Shown here one piece after another: positions 36,402 to 46,234 of a stretch of 64,000 bases of DNA; the first letter of the stretch is position 1; every line of letters starts with the position of its first letter. Below the pieces are notes generated by a model. That model did not search any database. It was not told the origin of the DNA and saw only the letters and a program-made list of their open reading frames with translations. Position numbers and translations under genes: made by a program. The stretch is from Chitinophagaceae bacterium (GTDB lineage Bacteria; Bacteroidota; Bacteroidia; Chitinophagales; Chitinophagaceae). Where the stretch lies: positions 570,001 through 634,000 of the forward strand of contig PMSV01000023.1 of NCBI GenBank assembly GCA_003168265.1, in the 5' to 3' direction.

Positions 36402-39305
36402 ATGAATCTGTTTGAAAAGCAGGCAAATGAATTTGCAGGCAGGCATCTGGGACCCAATGGAGAGGAAACCAGGCAAATGTTAGAGGCTATCGGGGTTGAG
36501 AATCTGGAAGATTTGATCAAAAAAACCATACCCGCTTCCATACGTCATGAATCCTTATCTGATATTCCTGGCCCGGTCAGTGAGTTTCAGTACCTTAATG
36601 AACTCCGTGAGGTTGCTTCACGTAACAAGCCCTTTAATTCCTATATCGGTCAGGGCTATTATCAGACCATTACGCCTAGTGTCATCCTGAGAAATGTATT
36701 CGAAAATCCGGGTTGGTACACTCAATATACACCCTACCAGGCTGAAATATCTCAAGGCAGGCTCGAAAGTCTCCTGAATTTCCAGACCATGGTCAGCGAC
36801 CTGACTGCCCTGCCCCTGGCAAATGCCTCCTTACTGGACGAAGGAACGGCTGCAGCAGAAGCCATGTCCATGTTCTTTCATGAGGTGAATAAGGTCGGAT
36901 CAGCCAAACAACTGAAATTCTTTGTTGAGGATGGGGTGCATCCCCAGACGAGAGATCTCCTCATGACAAGGGCCAAACCCCTTGGAATCGAGCTGGTTTT
37001 CGGTTCATATAATGAGGCTGCCATCGATGGTTGCTATTTCGGCGCCCTGCTTCAATATCCGGATACCAATGGTTCGATAGTGGATTACAGGGATTTTATC
37101 GGAAAAATCCATGCCGTTCAGGGATTTGTGGTTATGGCAACGGACCTGCTGGCGCTGACCCTGCTTACTCCGCCTGGTGAATTGGGAGCAGATGCGGCAG
37201 TTGGATCCTCACAGAGGTTTGGAGTTCCGATTGGATTTGGAGGGCCTCATGCCGCGTTTTTTTCAGCCCGGGATGAGTTCAAACGTGCAATACCCGGCCG
37301 TATCATCGGAATTAGCATCGATGCACAGAATAACCGTGCCCTCCGAATGGCCCTGCAAACCCGCGAGCAGCATATCAAAAGAGAAAAAGCAACTTCAAAT
37401 ATCTGTACCGCCCAGGCCTTGCTGGCCAATATGGCGGCTATGTACGCTGTCTATCATGGGCCGGAAGGCCTGAAGGAAATTGCCAGCCGGGTTTCGCTGC
37501 TGACAAAGTCACTGGCAGGAACTTTTCAAAACCTAGACCCAGAAAATCTAAAAGTCCTTAATGGAGCTTATTTTGATACACTGATGGTTGAAGTGAAAGA
37601 TGTTTGGACAATTCGGGAGCTTACGGAAAAGGCAGGCATCAATCTGAGGTATTTTCCGGGAAGCAACCTGATCGGGATCAGTCTTGATGAAACAAAGACA
37701 GTTCAGGATATAAGGCAGTTGACAGCTTTGTTTGCGAAGGCTTTAGGGAAGTCTGAAGTTGAACCCGACTTCAAAGGCGAAACCCTTTCCAATATTCCGG
37801 ATTTTGCAACCCGGACCTCGGCTTATCTAAGTCATCCGGTATTTAATACGCACCATAGTGAAACGGAAATGATGCGTTACCTGAAAAGGCTGGAAAATAA
37901 GGACCTTTCCTTAAACACTTCCATGATCTCTTTAGGCTCCTGCACGATGAAGCTAAACGCAGCCACCGAACTTATTCCCGTAAGCTGGCCTGAATTTGGC
38001 CAGATCCATCCTTTTGCTCCTGCCAAACAATGGGAGGGTTATAGCCAGATCATCAGGGAGCTAGAACTATGGCTCAGTTGCATTACCGGCTTTGCAGCCA
38101 CTTCCCTGCAACCCAATTCCGGCGCTCAGGGCGAATACGCAGGATTACTCACCATCAGGGCCTATCACGAGAGCAGGGGAGAGTCAAACCGAAACATTAT
38201 TCTTATTCCTATATCGGCCCATGGGACCAATCCGGCAAGCGCAGTGATGGCAGGAATGAAGGTCGTTGTCGTGAAAAGCGATGAGGAAGGTCATATAGAT
38301 GTGGCCGATCTGGAAGCCAAGGCGCTTCAATTCAAGGAAGCATTGGCCGGCCTGATGGTAACCTATCCTTCCACGCATGGGGTATTCGAGGAGACCATCA
38401 AACAGATCTGCGGGATCATTCACCAAAACGGCGGACTGGTATATATGGATGGGGCTAATATGAACGCTCAGGTTGGCCTAACTAATCCCGGATACATAGG
38501 AGCCGATGTTTGCCATCTGAACCTGCATAAGACCTTTGCAATACCACATGGAGGGGGGGGGCCCGGCATGGGGCCGATCTGCGTCAATGAAAAGCTGAAG
38601 CCTTTTCTGCCGGGACATGTGGAATTATCCGCTCAGGAGAACAGCAAACAAACCCATGCAGTCAGCTCAGCTCCCTACAGTTCGGCGAGCATTTTACTGA
38701 TCAGCTATGCCTATATCAAGATGCTCGGCCCCAAGGGCATTACCGATGCCACCCGCTATGCTATCCTGAATGCGAATTATATGAGAGCCAGGCTTGAAAA
38801 AGACTATAAGATACTTTACACAGGTACACAAGGAACCTGCGCTCATGAATTCATCGTCGATCTGCGCCCATTCAAAATCAGCGAAGGCATTGAAGCGGAA
38901 GATGTGGCCAAAAGACTGATGGATTATGGATTTCATGCGCCAACATTGAGTTTTCCGGTACCAGGTACGATCATGATCGAACCAACGGAAAGCGAAGACA
39001 AATCCGAACTGGATCGTTTTTGCGATGCAATGATCAGCATCCGCCAGGAAATCCGTGATATCGAGACAGGCAAATCTCATAAAACAGATAATGCATTGAA
39101 GAATTCCCCACATACCCAACATGTCATCTGCACTGATGCTTGGAAACATGCATATAGCCGGGAATCGGCTGCATTTCCGCTTCCCTTTGTCCGTTCAGCC
39201 AAGTTCTGGCCTTCTATCGGAAGGGTAAACAATACTTATGGGGACAGGAACCTGATTTGCACCTGTGAACCAGTCTCTTCCTACGCTGAAGAAGGGGTGA
39301 GCTGA
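36402..39305 (+). CDS. gcvP: Glycine dehydrogenase (decarboxylating), P-protein
   Basis: A 967-residue single-chain P-protein of the glycine cleavage system, a PLP enzyme that decarboxylates glycine and loads the aminomethyl group on lipoylated H-protein. The N-terminal half starts FAGRHLGPNGEE and contains SYIGQGYYQT and TPYQAEISQGRLE. The C-terminal half holds SLGSCTMKLNAATE, ISAHGTNPASAVMAGM and the PLP lysine near residue 710 in NLHKTFAIPHGG. Length is normal. gcvT and gcvH are elsewhere. The glycine-rich loop is coded by a run of nine G (38553-38561). Confidence 0.96.
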   Translation: MNLFEKQANEFAGRHLGPNGEETRQMLEAIGVENLEDLIKKTIPASIRHESLSDIPGPVSEFQYLNELREVASRNKPFNSYIGQGYYQTITPSVILRNVFENPGWYTQYTPYQAEISQGRLESLLNFQTMVSDLTALPLANASLLDEGTAAAEAMSMFFHEVNKVGSAKQLKFFVEDGVHPQTRDLLMTRAKPLGIELVFGSYNEAAIDGCYFGALLQYPDTNGSIVDYRDFIGKIHAVQGFVVMATDLLALTLLTPPGELGADAAVGSSQRFGVPIGFGGPHAAFFSARDEFKRAIPGRIIGISIDAQNNRALRMALQTREQHIKREKATSNICTAQALLANMAAMYAVYHGPEGLKEIASRVSLLTKSLAGTFQNLDPENLKVLNGAYFDTLMVEVKDVWTIRELTEKAGINLRYFPGSNLIGISLDETKTVQDIRQLTALFAKALGKSEVEPDFKGETLSNIPDFATRTSAYLSHPVFNTHHSETEMMRYLKRLENKDLSLNTSMISLGSCTMKLNAATELIPVSWPEFGQIHPFAPAKQWEGYSQIIRELELWLSCITGFAATSLQPNSGAQGEYAGLLTIRAYHESRGESNRNIILIPISAHGTNPASAVMAGMKVVVVKSDEEGHIDVADLEAKALQFKEALAGLMVTYPSTHGVFEETIKQICGIIHQNGGLVYMDGANMNAQVGLTNPGYIGADVCHLNLHKTFAIPHGGGGPGMGPICVNEKLKPFLPGHVELSAQENSKQTHAVSSAPYSSASILLISYAYIKMLGPKGITDATRYAILNANYMRARLEKDYKILYTGTQGTCAHEFIVDLRPFKISEGIEAEDVAKRLMDYGFHAPTLSFPVPGTIMIEPTESEDKSELDRFCDAMISIRQEIRDIETGKSHKTDNALKNSPHTQHVICTDAWKHAYSRESAAFPLPFVRSAKFWPSIGRVNNTYGDRNLICTCEPVSSYAEEGVS

Positions 39306-39349
39306 GGATTAGATCACATAAACACCTAAATTCGATTAAACTTTTTATC

Positions 39350-42088
39350 ATGAATAAATTTTTCCTTATCTGTCTTCTCGGATTTTTATTTAATGTCGCC
39401 CAGGCTCAGCAAAAAAAAGCTGCTGTCGTTAGTGGAGCAGAACCGGCTTTTGTCACGAGCGTCGAAGGGGTGAAGGAATACCGGCTGGCTAACGGTTTGC
39501 AAATCCTGCTGGTGCCTGATGCATCGCAGACCAATGTAGTTTTGAATATTGTCTATCATGTTGGATCCAGGCTGGAAGGCTATGGAGAAACCGGTATGGC
39601 ACATTTGCTTGAACATATGATGTTCAAGGGGTCCAAAAAATTTTCCAGCATAAAACAAACCATTGCGGACAAGGGCGCTTCTGCCAATGGAACGACCTGG
39701 TATGACCGGACTGATTATTTTGAGATCCTTCCGGCTACTGACAGTAACCTGACCTGGGCGCTTGACATGGAATCGGACAGGATGGTGAATTCGCTGATGA
39801 GGAATGAGGATTTGCAAAAAGAATTCACTGTAGTGCGGAACGAATTTGAAATGGATGAGAACTATCCGGATAATATCCTTACTGAAAGGGTGATCTCGAC
39901 CATGTATCTCTGGCATAATTACGGCAAATCCACTATTGGCAGTAAAGAGGATATTGAAAAAGTGCCCATCGAAAACCTCCGTGTTTTTTATAAAAAATAT
40001 TACCAGCCGGATAATGCGACCTTGATCGTGGGTGGAAAATTCGACGAAAAAAAGACCCTGGCCCTGATCGGAAAATATTTCGGGGCCATTCCGAAACCAA
40101 GTCGTGTAATCCAGCCAGCTTATACCGTAGAACCTCCCCAGGACGGAGAGCGCTACGTAGAATTGAGAAGAAACGGAGATATTTCCTTTATAGGACTGGC
40201 CTACCATACGCCTGCATATTCAGATAAGGATTATGTTGCCAATGATGCAGTCATACAGGTCCTGACCAATGATCCTTCCGGCTTGTTCTACAAGGCCCTG
40301 GTTGAACCAAAACTAGCAACTAAGGTGTCCGGTTTCAGTTATCAATTGTATGACCCGGGATTTTCTTATTACAGTTGCAGCGTTCCCAAGGACAAGAGCC
40401 TGGACAGCGCAAAGGCAGCCTTTATTCATTCTGCGGATAATTTACCCAACTATACCATAACACAGGAAGACCTTGACAGGGCCAAGAATACCCTGATCAA
40501 ACAGATTACAGATATTCAGAACAATACTCTTGATTTCTGCGTCAATCTCGCGGAAGTGATCGGTTCAGGGGACTGGAAGCTGTTCTATATTTACCGGGAT
40601 AGGATGGAAAAACTCACCGTTGCCGACCTGCAGGCTGTTCTTAAAAAATATTATCTGCCTAGCAACCGCACAGTCGGAGTATTCATCCCGGACAAGAATC
40701 CCGAGAGGACAGTAGTTCCAGACAGGCCGGATATCAAGGCATTGGTAAAGGATTATAAAGGCAAAACCGGCGTTGCACAGACGGCGAGCTTCGAGGCGAG
40801 CATCGGGAACATCAAGAAAAATACTCAATATGGATCATTAGCAAACGGCATGAAATATGCGTTGCTTAAAAAGCCGTCCAAGGGCGATAAGGTCTACGCG
40901 AATATTATCCTGAAGTTGGGCGATGAAAAAAGCCTGACCGGTAAGGGAATGATTCCGGGCCTGACGGCACGTATGCTGAAGAACGGAACAAGCTCCAAAA
41001 CCAAAAAGGAGATCAATGATCTGTTGGATAAGATCAAGACAAGTATCGATATTAACGGGAGCGGCCCTTCGGTATCTATCAATCTGGGCACGGATAATGC
41101 GAACCTTCCCGCCGCACTGGACATTCTTTCGGATATCCTTCTGCATCCGTCTTTTGACAAAAACGAGTTCGATAAGATGATCCTCGACATGAAGGGCGAA
41201 TTTGAAAATAACCGTAGCGATCCGCAATGGGTAGCTTCGAATATCCTGTTCAAGAAAATACATGCTTACCCGAAGGGGCACCCGCTCTATACCAACAGTA
41301 TTGAGGAAGATCTTGAAGATTTGCAGGCAGCTAAACTGGAAGACCTGGTTGTTTTTTACAAATCCTTCTACGGGGCCAATAATGGCGACGCAGCTTTTGT
41401 AGGCGCTTTTGATCCGGCCATGGTAAAGGGTTTTTTAGAGAAGAACCTGAGCTCTTTCAATGTGGCCAGCCCCTATACGGAGATTGAAGAAAGATTTTTT
41501 GATGTGAAGGGCGGAACAGAAACGATCCAGATAAAAGACAAGACCAATGCGGTTTGTTTCGGAGCGATCAATATTGCGCTCAAGCAATCGGATCCGGATT
41601 TTGTCGCGCTGGATATTGCCAACGAGATGCTTGGCGGGGGCGCTTTTCTATCTTCCAGAATCCCACAGCGCTTGCGCGAATCAGAAGGCATGAGTTATGG
41701 AGCAGGTTCCGTTCTTTCCCCGAACTTTAAATATCCTGCTTCTTTCTGGGGCCTCTATGCGATTTTCAACCCAATGTATAAGTTGAGGCTTGATAGCGCC
41801 TGGCATGAAGTGGTGGATAAGACCCTTGCAGGTGGTTTCAAAGATGATGAAATGAAGAAGTCCTTAAGCGCCTGGCTGCAGGAACGCAAAACGGAGCTTG
41901 GTTACGATCAGTCACTGGCAACCAGGATCGCGACTTACCTGAGCAATGGAAAAGACCTGCAGTTCTATTCAGATTATGAGAATGCGGCTCAGAAGCTGAC
42001 TCTTGATCAGGTGAATGCGGCGCTCAGGAAATATATCAGCGAGGATAAGATTTCGGTGATCTATGCAGGGGATTTTGAGAAGAAGTAG
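39350..42088 (+). CDS. Secreted M16-family zinc peptidase
   Basis: A 912-residue pitrilysin-type protease with a signal peptide (cut near NVAQAQQ). The first half carries the inverted zinc motif HLLEH at about 85-89 (TGMAHLLEHMMFKG) and a downstream Glu in RNEFEMDEN. The second half repeats the M16 fold without the motif (LANGMKYALLKKPSK), as in fused two-domain members such as bacterial PqqL-like proteases. It is probably periplasmic and degrades peptides. Monocistronic, ended by a hairpin terminator. Confidence 0.92.
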   Translation: MNKFFLICLLGFLFNVAQAQQKKAAVVSGAEPAFVTSVEGVKEYRLANGLQILLVPDASQTNVVLNIVYHVGSRLEGYGETGMAHLLEHMMFKGSKKFSSIKQTIADKGASANGTTWYDRTDYFEILPATDSNLTWALDMESDRMVNSLMRNEDLQKEFTVVRNEFEMDENYPDNILTERVISTMYLWHNYGKSTIGSKEDIEKVPIENLRVFYKKYYQPDNATLIVGGKFDEKKTLALIGKYFGAIPKPSRVIQPAYTVEPPQDGERYVELRRNGDISFIGLAYHTPAYSDKDYVANDAVIQVLTNDPSGLFYKALVEPKLATKVSGFSYQLYDPGFSYYSCSVPKDKSLDSAKAAFIHSADNLPNYTITQEDLDRAKNTLIKQITDIQNNTLDFCVNLAEVIGSGDWKLFYIYRDRMEKLTVADLQAVLKKYYLPSNRTVGVFIPDKNPERTVVPDRPDIKALVKDYKGKTGVAQTASFEASIGNIKKNTQYGSLANGMKYALLKKPSKGDKVYANIILKLGDEKSLTGKGMIPGLTARMLKNGTSSKTKKEINDLLDKIKTSIDINGSGPSVSINLGTDNANLPAALDILSDILLHPSFDKNEFDKMILDMKGEFENNRSDPQWVASNILFKKIHAYPKGHPLYTNSIEEDLEDLQAAKLEDLVVFYKSFYGANNGDAAFVGAFDPAMVKGFLEKNLSSFNVASPYTEIEERFFDVKGGTETIQIKDKTNAVCFGAINIALKQSDPDFVALDIANEMLGGGAFLSSRIPQRLRESEGMSYGAGSVLSPNFKYPASFWGLYAIFNPMYKLRLDSAWHEVVDKTLAGGFKDDEMKKSLSAWLQERKTELGYDQSLATRIATYLSNGKDLQFYSDYENAAQKLTLDQVNAALRKYISEDKISVIYAGDFEKK

Positions 42089-42114
42089 GGGATGACCCTG
42101 ATCAGAGTTTCTGT

Positions 42115-42152
42115 TAAAAAAAATTTAGGGGGGACGCTGCTCCCCCTTTTTT
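42115..42152. terminator. Bidirectional rho-independent terminator
   Basis: AGGGGG (42127-42132) pairs with CCCCCT (42142-42147) around a nine-base loop. On the plus strand six T follow; on the minus strand an A-rich run upstream reads as T-rich after the hairpin. It lies between the convergent M16 gene and the lipoprotein gene and can serve both. Confidence 0.75.
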
Positions 42153-42186
42153 AATTCATAACCATTGAAATCGTTCGAATGAAGGG

Positions 42187-42891
42187 TCAGGGATACAGAT
42201 AAGTGTACGTGCGCGTCAGGGTCGAATTGCCTTCTACAATCTTTAAGGATTGCGGACGTCCCTTGCTGTCAATATTGTTCCAGGTGAAAGTAGCTGATAC
42301 TCCGTTGATACTTTCTGAAGCGGGTAGGTTGGCATCGATATTTCCGGTGTACCTGTCAATATTTGTTGATATATAATTGGGCATATTTGTATAGGTAAAA
42401 CCAAGTGTGGTTGTTGCTCCACCAACAGCGGTTTCGACAGAATTGACAATATTTCCATTCACGACCGTGTTGATTGTGGAAGCCCCCGAAGTATTGATCA
42501 TGCTGAGAAGGAGGCCATCGCTGTAGGTATAGGTATTTCCCTGGTTATCCGAAGCGGCATAGCCATCGTTGCCCAGCGTAAAGATCGTAGTAACCGTACC
42601 CTGGACCTCGGTTACGGTACCGGTGCCATAAGTGAGTGTAATGGGACTTTCTCCGTCACTTGAAACCTCCTCTAACATTCGGTTTAGGGAGTCATATGTA
42701 AAACTGTAGGTAACAGGGGTGGCAGACTGACCATTGGTTATTGCCGAATTTGTGAAACTCGCAACCAGGCCGTTGACTAAACTGCTTCTGCCATCATTAT
42801 TGTTGGAGCCAGATGATTTTTTGCATCCAGCCATGAAAAGAACCAAAATTGCTGCCCCTGTCAAAAGGACTGGGAAATGAAATTTTTTCAT
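42187..42891 (-). CDS. Hypothetical lipoprotein
   Basis: A 234-residue protein with a lipobox (LVLFMAGCKK, Cys about 22) and a Ser/Asn-rich linker (SSGSNNNDG), typical of Bacteroidota surface lipoproteins. The mature part is beta-rich with repeats such as YSFTYDSLNRMLEEVSSDG and NGNIVNSVETAV, similar to the DUF4595-like or YD-repeat-like strand patterns of this phylum. I cannot name the family with confidence. It is monocistronic, with a terminator just downstream. Confidence 0.68.
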   Translation of the reverse strand: MKKFHFPVLLTGAAILVLFMAGCKKSSGSNNNDGRSSLVNGLVASFTNSAITNGQSATPVTYSFTYDSLNRMLEEVSSDGESPITLTYGTGTVTEVQGTVTTIFTLGNDGYAASDNQGNTYTYSDGLLLSMINTSGASTINTVVNGNIVNSVETAVGGATTTLGFTYTNMPNYISTNIDRYTGNIDANLPASESINGVSATFTWNNIDSKGRPQSLKIVEGNSTLTRTYTYLYP

Positions 42892-43292
42892 AATCTTTTA
42901 TTTAGGTTGATGAATGAGTTAATGTTAAAAAGAATCAATCTTGTATTGCTTAACAAAAATAACGCCTTTAATAGGGGTGGCCCAATACCTAATTTAGTGT
43001 AGGGGGGAGATTGCTAATAGTGCAGCAGATGATATACTTCAGCTCTTTTAAGATAAAAGAAATTGGGAATGGCTTGCGAACCAACAATGGTTCATATTAC
43101 TATCAATCAATTCCTTGCGGAATCAGTACTGGAAAAATCAGGTTGTGAGCCAAGAACTATTTATTGGCTTCGAAAGAATAAAATCGATCAAATTCCAGGT
43201 ATAACAGAATACAATTGTTCAGGCGCTATACGGATCGGCCTTGCCACAGTCGGGAGTTTCAAAGGCTTTGACGTTATTACTGATGTATAAGT

Positions 43293-43694
43293 TTAAGCCG
43301 GAGTCCGCCTGGTGAGCGTAATAATTTGTCCATTTTTCTCATCAAAATGGGTGCGGTCATCATGCTTATGTAGGACCTGCAACCTGATCGTGGACTTGTC
43401 AACCATTTGTATCAAATATTCATTGCGGAGTTTTCGGTGGGCTTTATAGTCAACGGTCAGAAGGGCTGGATTCTGAGAATTATTCAGGTAATAGTAGTAC
43501 TTACGAGTGGAACCAGTATGGCCCTTATAGGAGAACCGAACCCGGCTGGTATCGTCGAATATGATGGTTGCTGAACGTTTGCTGATATTCTGGTCCCAGG
43601 TTCCGATCAGATCGTTTGGCGTGAAGGGATTTTGGGAATAAGATTTAAGGGTAATAAAAAGCACCGAGAATAAAAGGAAAACGAACTTTTTCAT
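43293..43694 (-). CDS. Small secreted protein
   Basis: I use the ATG at 43694 (MKKFVFLLFSVLFITL), giving 133 residues with a clear signal peptide cut near SYSQNPF; the longer frame would overlap the upstream gene and bury the signal. The mature part starts NDLIGTWDQN, like lipocalin-like or DUF-type beta-barrel domains of Bacteroidota, then strands such as STRKYYYYLNN. It lies 28 bases after msrC and may be the last gene of the long inositol-lipid transcript. Function unknown. Confidence 0.65.
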   Translation of the reverse strand: MKKFVFLLFSVLFITLKSYSQNPFTPNDLIGTWDQNISKRSATIIFDDTSRVRFSYKGHTGSTRKYYYYLNNSQNPALLTVDYKAHRKLRNEYLIQMVDKSTIRLQVLHKHDDRTHFDEKNGQIITLTRRTPA

Positions 43695-43722
43695 CTGCTT
43701 TGGATTTTCAATTCTTTTGGCA

Positions 43723-44202
43723 TTAAACGTCAAAGCAGATAAATTCTGTTATTTGCTCAAGGAATTTTTTGTCCGTTTCATCAAAACTGTCGACCTGATC
43801 ACTATCCACATCAAGGACGCCGAGAACCGCACCGCTGCGGACAATCGGCACAACGATTTCAGATTTTGACAGGCTGCTACAGGCAATATGACCGGCAAAG
43901 GCCTGTACATCGGGTACGATCAGGGTCTGGGCCTTTTCCCAACTGCTGCCACAAACGCCCCGGCCTTTCCGGATTCTGGTACAGGCTACCGGCCCCTGGA
44001 AGGGGCCAAGGACCAATTCTTCTCCTTTGACGAGGTAGAAACCCACCCAGAACCAGTTGAACTGTTCCTTGAGGGCCCCTATGATATTTGCCAGGTTGGC
44101 GATAAGGTCGGGCTCACCTTCGATCAGGGCTCTGATCTGGGGAATAATGGACTGATAGTTTTCGGTCTTATTTCCTTTTCGAATTGCGAGGTCTTCTGCC
44201 AT
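43723..44202 (-). CDS. msrC: Free methionine-(R)-sulfoxide reductase (GAF domain)
   Basis: A 159-residue single-GAF protein. The three conserved cysteines of the fRMsr family are present: Cys 74 (PVACTRI), Cys 84 (GRGVCG) and Cys 108 (GHIACSS), with WVGFYLV and GVLDVDSDQVDSFDE. It reduces free methionine-R-sulfoxide in the cytosol with thioredoxin. It follows the PAP2-like gene by 24 bases and is probably on the same transcript, though it has no obvious link with lipids. Confidence 0.88.
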   Translation of the reverse strand: MAEDLAIRKGNKTENYQSIIPQIRALIEGEPDLIANLANIIGALKEQFNWFWVGFYLVKGEELVLGPFQGPVACTRIRKGRGVCGSSWEKAQTLIVPDVQAFAGHIACSSLSKSEIVVPIVRSGAVLGVLDVDSDQVDSFDETDKKFLEQITEFICFDV

Positions 44203-44226
44203 AGAACAAAATTAAATTAATAAAAG

Positions 44227-45171
44227 CTAACTCGTAAGCCGGACCATGCGTTCGATACCGGATCTGACAATCCTGTTTTTTAGGGCCAGAACCAGAAAAA
44301 GCGCAATTCCCAAGATGCCACAGGCAATACCCGCCAGAACGTCCAAAACATAATGATGGCTCGCGTAAATGGCGCCAAACCAGATCCCAGCCAGGAGCAG
44401 CCCGAAAAAAAGATTGATAGCTCCCAATTTATACCTTATCCCATAATAGAGGACCAGTAGGGGATAAGCCGCATGAAGGGAGGGCATTGCAGCAAAAACA
44501 TTCGAACTCTTGGAATATATCGACTGGAAAATTCCCAGATGAAAATAATGATCGAATCGGGAGAGACCGGCCATATTTCCCCTGGTTTCCGGGATAAATT
44601 CAAAACCATGCTGCTGGACATACCAGGGTGGCGCTGCAGGATACCAATAATAGATCACAAAACCGATCAGGTTCACGAGCAAAAAACTGAAAGCAAAATA
44701 GAAAAACTGTTTTTTATCCCGGAAAAATAGAAAAATGGCGAAAATCAGAGGAAGGGGTACCCAGGTGAGATAACATATTCCAGAAAAAATATCCAGAATA
44801 CTGTTGCCGTTACGGAGCCAATACTCATTGGGTGTAATGCGGCTGCCTCCATAATTCAATCCGAACCATTTCTTCTCTGCTGCATAGATATCCCCGATAT
44901 GGACGGTATTGAAACGGTAATTTGGAAAGGCTTTCATCCAGTCAAAAAGGATCCAGTAGATAATGAAAACGCTGAAAGCAAGGATAAAACGGCGGCTAGG
45001 GCGGGAACCGAAATAGCAGAGATTAAAAAGCAATACCAGGATAATCTGCTCTGAATGAAAGTCGACCAGCAGGTCCGATAATAATAAATAACCGAGGGAC
45101 AAAAAAGCGATCAAAACCATATCTCCAGTCCTGAAAAACGGTGCAGAATGCTGCTCCGGGTTGCTGTTCAT
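44227..45171 (-). CDS. PAP2/AUR1-like inositol-phosphate transferase (predicted inositol phosphoceramide synthase)
   Basis: A 314-residue polytopic protein. The PAP2-type motifs are [11 protein letters not shown] (His about 233) and [11 protein letters not shown] (His about 272), preceded by [13 protein letters not shown] near 174, a sequence typical of the AUR1/IPT1 group. AUR1-type enzymes move phosphoinositol from phosphatidylinositol to ceramide. The start overlaps the stop of the CDP-alcohol phosphotransferase gene by four bases. With that gene, the inositol phosphate synthase and the PgpA-like phosphatase upstream, this matches the final step of the Bacteroidota inositol sphingolipid pathway. 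The exact acceptor is inferred, not visible. Confidence 0.78.
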   Translation of the reverse strand: MNSNPEQHSAPFFRTGDMVLIAFLSLGYLLLSDLLVDFHSEQIILVLLFNLCYFGSRPSRRFILAFSVFIIYWILFDWMKAFPNYRFNTVHIGDIYAAEKKWFGLNYGGSRITPNEYWLRNGNSILDIFSGICYLTWVPLPLIFAIFLFFRDKKQFFYFAFSFLLVNLIGFVIYYWYPAAPPWYVQQHGFEFIPETRGNMAGLSRFDHYFHLGIFQSIYSKSSNVFAAMPSLHAAYPLLVLYYGIRYKLGAINLFFGLLLAGIWFGAIYASHHYVLDVLAGIACGILGIALFLVLALKNRIVRSGIERMVRLTS

Positions 45172-46025
45172 GCCATCCGATTAATAGGGAATGCAAATTC
45201 TAATAATAAAATACTGAAAAGGATCAGCAAGGCCATGGCCTTTGCAGGTGCATCCCTTTTGAGCGATACAGTGAGTTTTTCCTTCTCCTTCATCTCAATT
45301 TCCTTTTGGCGCTGGGACTCTTTCGCATCCATCAGCCTTTGGATTGCAGTGACATTGGAAAAAATGGCCAGGAAGGTGATTGGAACCGTGAGGACCGACA
45401 TGGGCTCAAAAATATGGAAGGAAATGCCCTTGATGAAGAGTTTATAATTGCCTCCGACAAAATGAGCGGTGATTCCGCAGAAAACAGCAGCCAGGCCAAC
45501 AAGCACCACTCTTTCCGGTCTTTGCATGAATCCCCCCTTACATTCGATTCCCAAACCCTCGGCCCTGGCCCTGGTATAACTCACCATCATCGAACCGATC
45601 AGTGCAATGAAGGTAAACAGGGAACTGATAAAATAATGGTGGGCAACCAGGTAATAGCAGATCCCAAAAAACATAAAGAGTTCACTGTAGCGATCGAGCA
45701 CCGAATCATAGAGTGCGCCAAAGGTAGTGCTCATATTGCCAAGCCTGGCTACCTGACCGTCCAACATGTCAAACAGACCCGCGAAAAGGATCAAGGCACC
45801 GGCCCAGAAAACATAGCGGAAATCTCCCCGATTCCCCTCTTCTCCACCAAATATGAAAATAAAAGCCACCCCGATATTTAGGATAAGTCCGATGGTTGTC
45901 ACGGTATTGGGTGTAAGCCCCAATCGGATCATCCCTTTGACGAAGGGATTGATGAGTTTATAAATGCCCAGTTGCAAGGTCGTTCTGTAGGAGTTAATTC
46001 TTTTCATGCAGCGATTCTTATGCAA
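45168..46025 (-). CDS. CDP-alcohol phosphatidyltransferase, predicted phosphatidylinositol-phosphate synthase
   Basis: A 285-residue membrane protein with the complete CDP-OH-P motif, D(86)xxDG(90)xxAR(94)x8G(103)xxxD(107)xxxD(111), in [14 protein letters not shown] and [13 protein letters not shown]. About six hydrophobic segments follow. The family joins CDP-diacylglycerol to an alcohol; next to an inositol-phosphate synthase gene the expected alcohol is inositol-1-phosphate. A start at an internal ATG (46007) is possible. The C-terminal region has a charged stretch ([16 protein letters not shown]) and one more membrane segment. Coupled to the PAP2-like gene by a four-base overlap. Confidence 0.85.
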   Translation of the reverse strand: MHKNRCMKRINSYRTTLQLGIYKLINPFVKGMIRLGLTPNTVTTIGLILNIGVAFIFIFGGEEGNRGDFRYVFWAGALILFAGLFDMLDGQVARLGNMSTTFGALYDSVLDRYSELFMFFGICYYLVAHHYFISSLFTFIALIGSMMVSYTRARAEGLGIECKGGFMQRPERVVLVGLAAVFCGITAHFVGGNYKLFIKGISFHIFEPMSVLTVPITFLAIFSNVTAIQRLMDAKESQRQKEIEMKEKEKLTVSLKRDAPAKAMALLILFSILLLEFAFPINRMA

Positions 46026-46054
46026 TTTCCATTAAACCAGTCATAAATCAAATT

Positions 46055-46198
46055 TTAGATATTAGGTTGTCTAACAAGTACGGCCCTCCAAAGTTGGGCA
46101 AAAAGATGTTTTTTCATTGAAGCCGGGTTCTCACCGAATTCAGGGTCTTCCACCCATATCAATAAAAGTATGATTTTCCTCTCAAACTCCATGGCCAT
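46055..46198 (-). CDS. Candidate 47-residue small protein in the inositol-lipid operon
   Basis: In the 209-base gap between the GtrA-like and CDP-alcohol genes, an ATG at 46198 opens 47 codons (MAMEFERKIILLLIWVEDPE, then FGENPASMKKHLFAQLWRAV, then LVRQPNI) to a TAA at 46055. The peptide has an amphipathic start and a basic end. It matches no family I know, and the gap may simply hold a promoter. Listed because every other junction in the operon is tight. Confidence 0.3.
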   Translation of the reverse strand: MAMEFERKIILLLIWVEDPEFGENPASMKKHLFAQLWRAVLVRQPNI

Positions 46199-46234
46199 CA
46201 ACTATTTTGAATTGATATTGATCAACAAAAGAGT

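Noticed and set aside
43063-43290. A plus-strand frame of 75 codons between the lipoprotein and the small secreted protein
   Set aside because: It needs a TTG start or an ATG at 43069, has no signal, motif or promoter, and resembles no family I know. It cannot be told from a chance frame.
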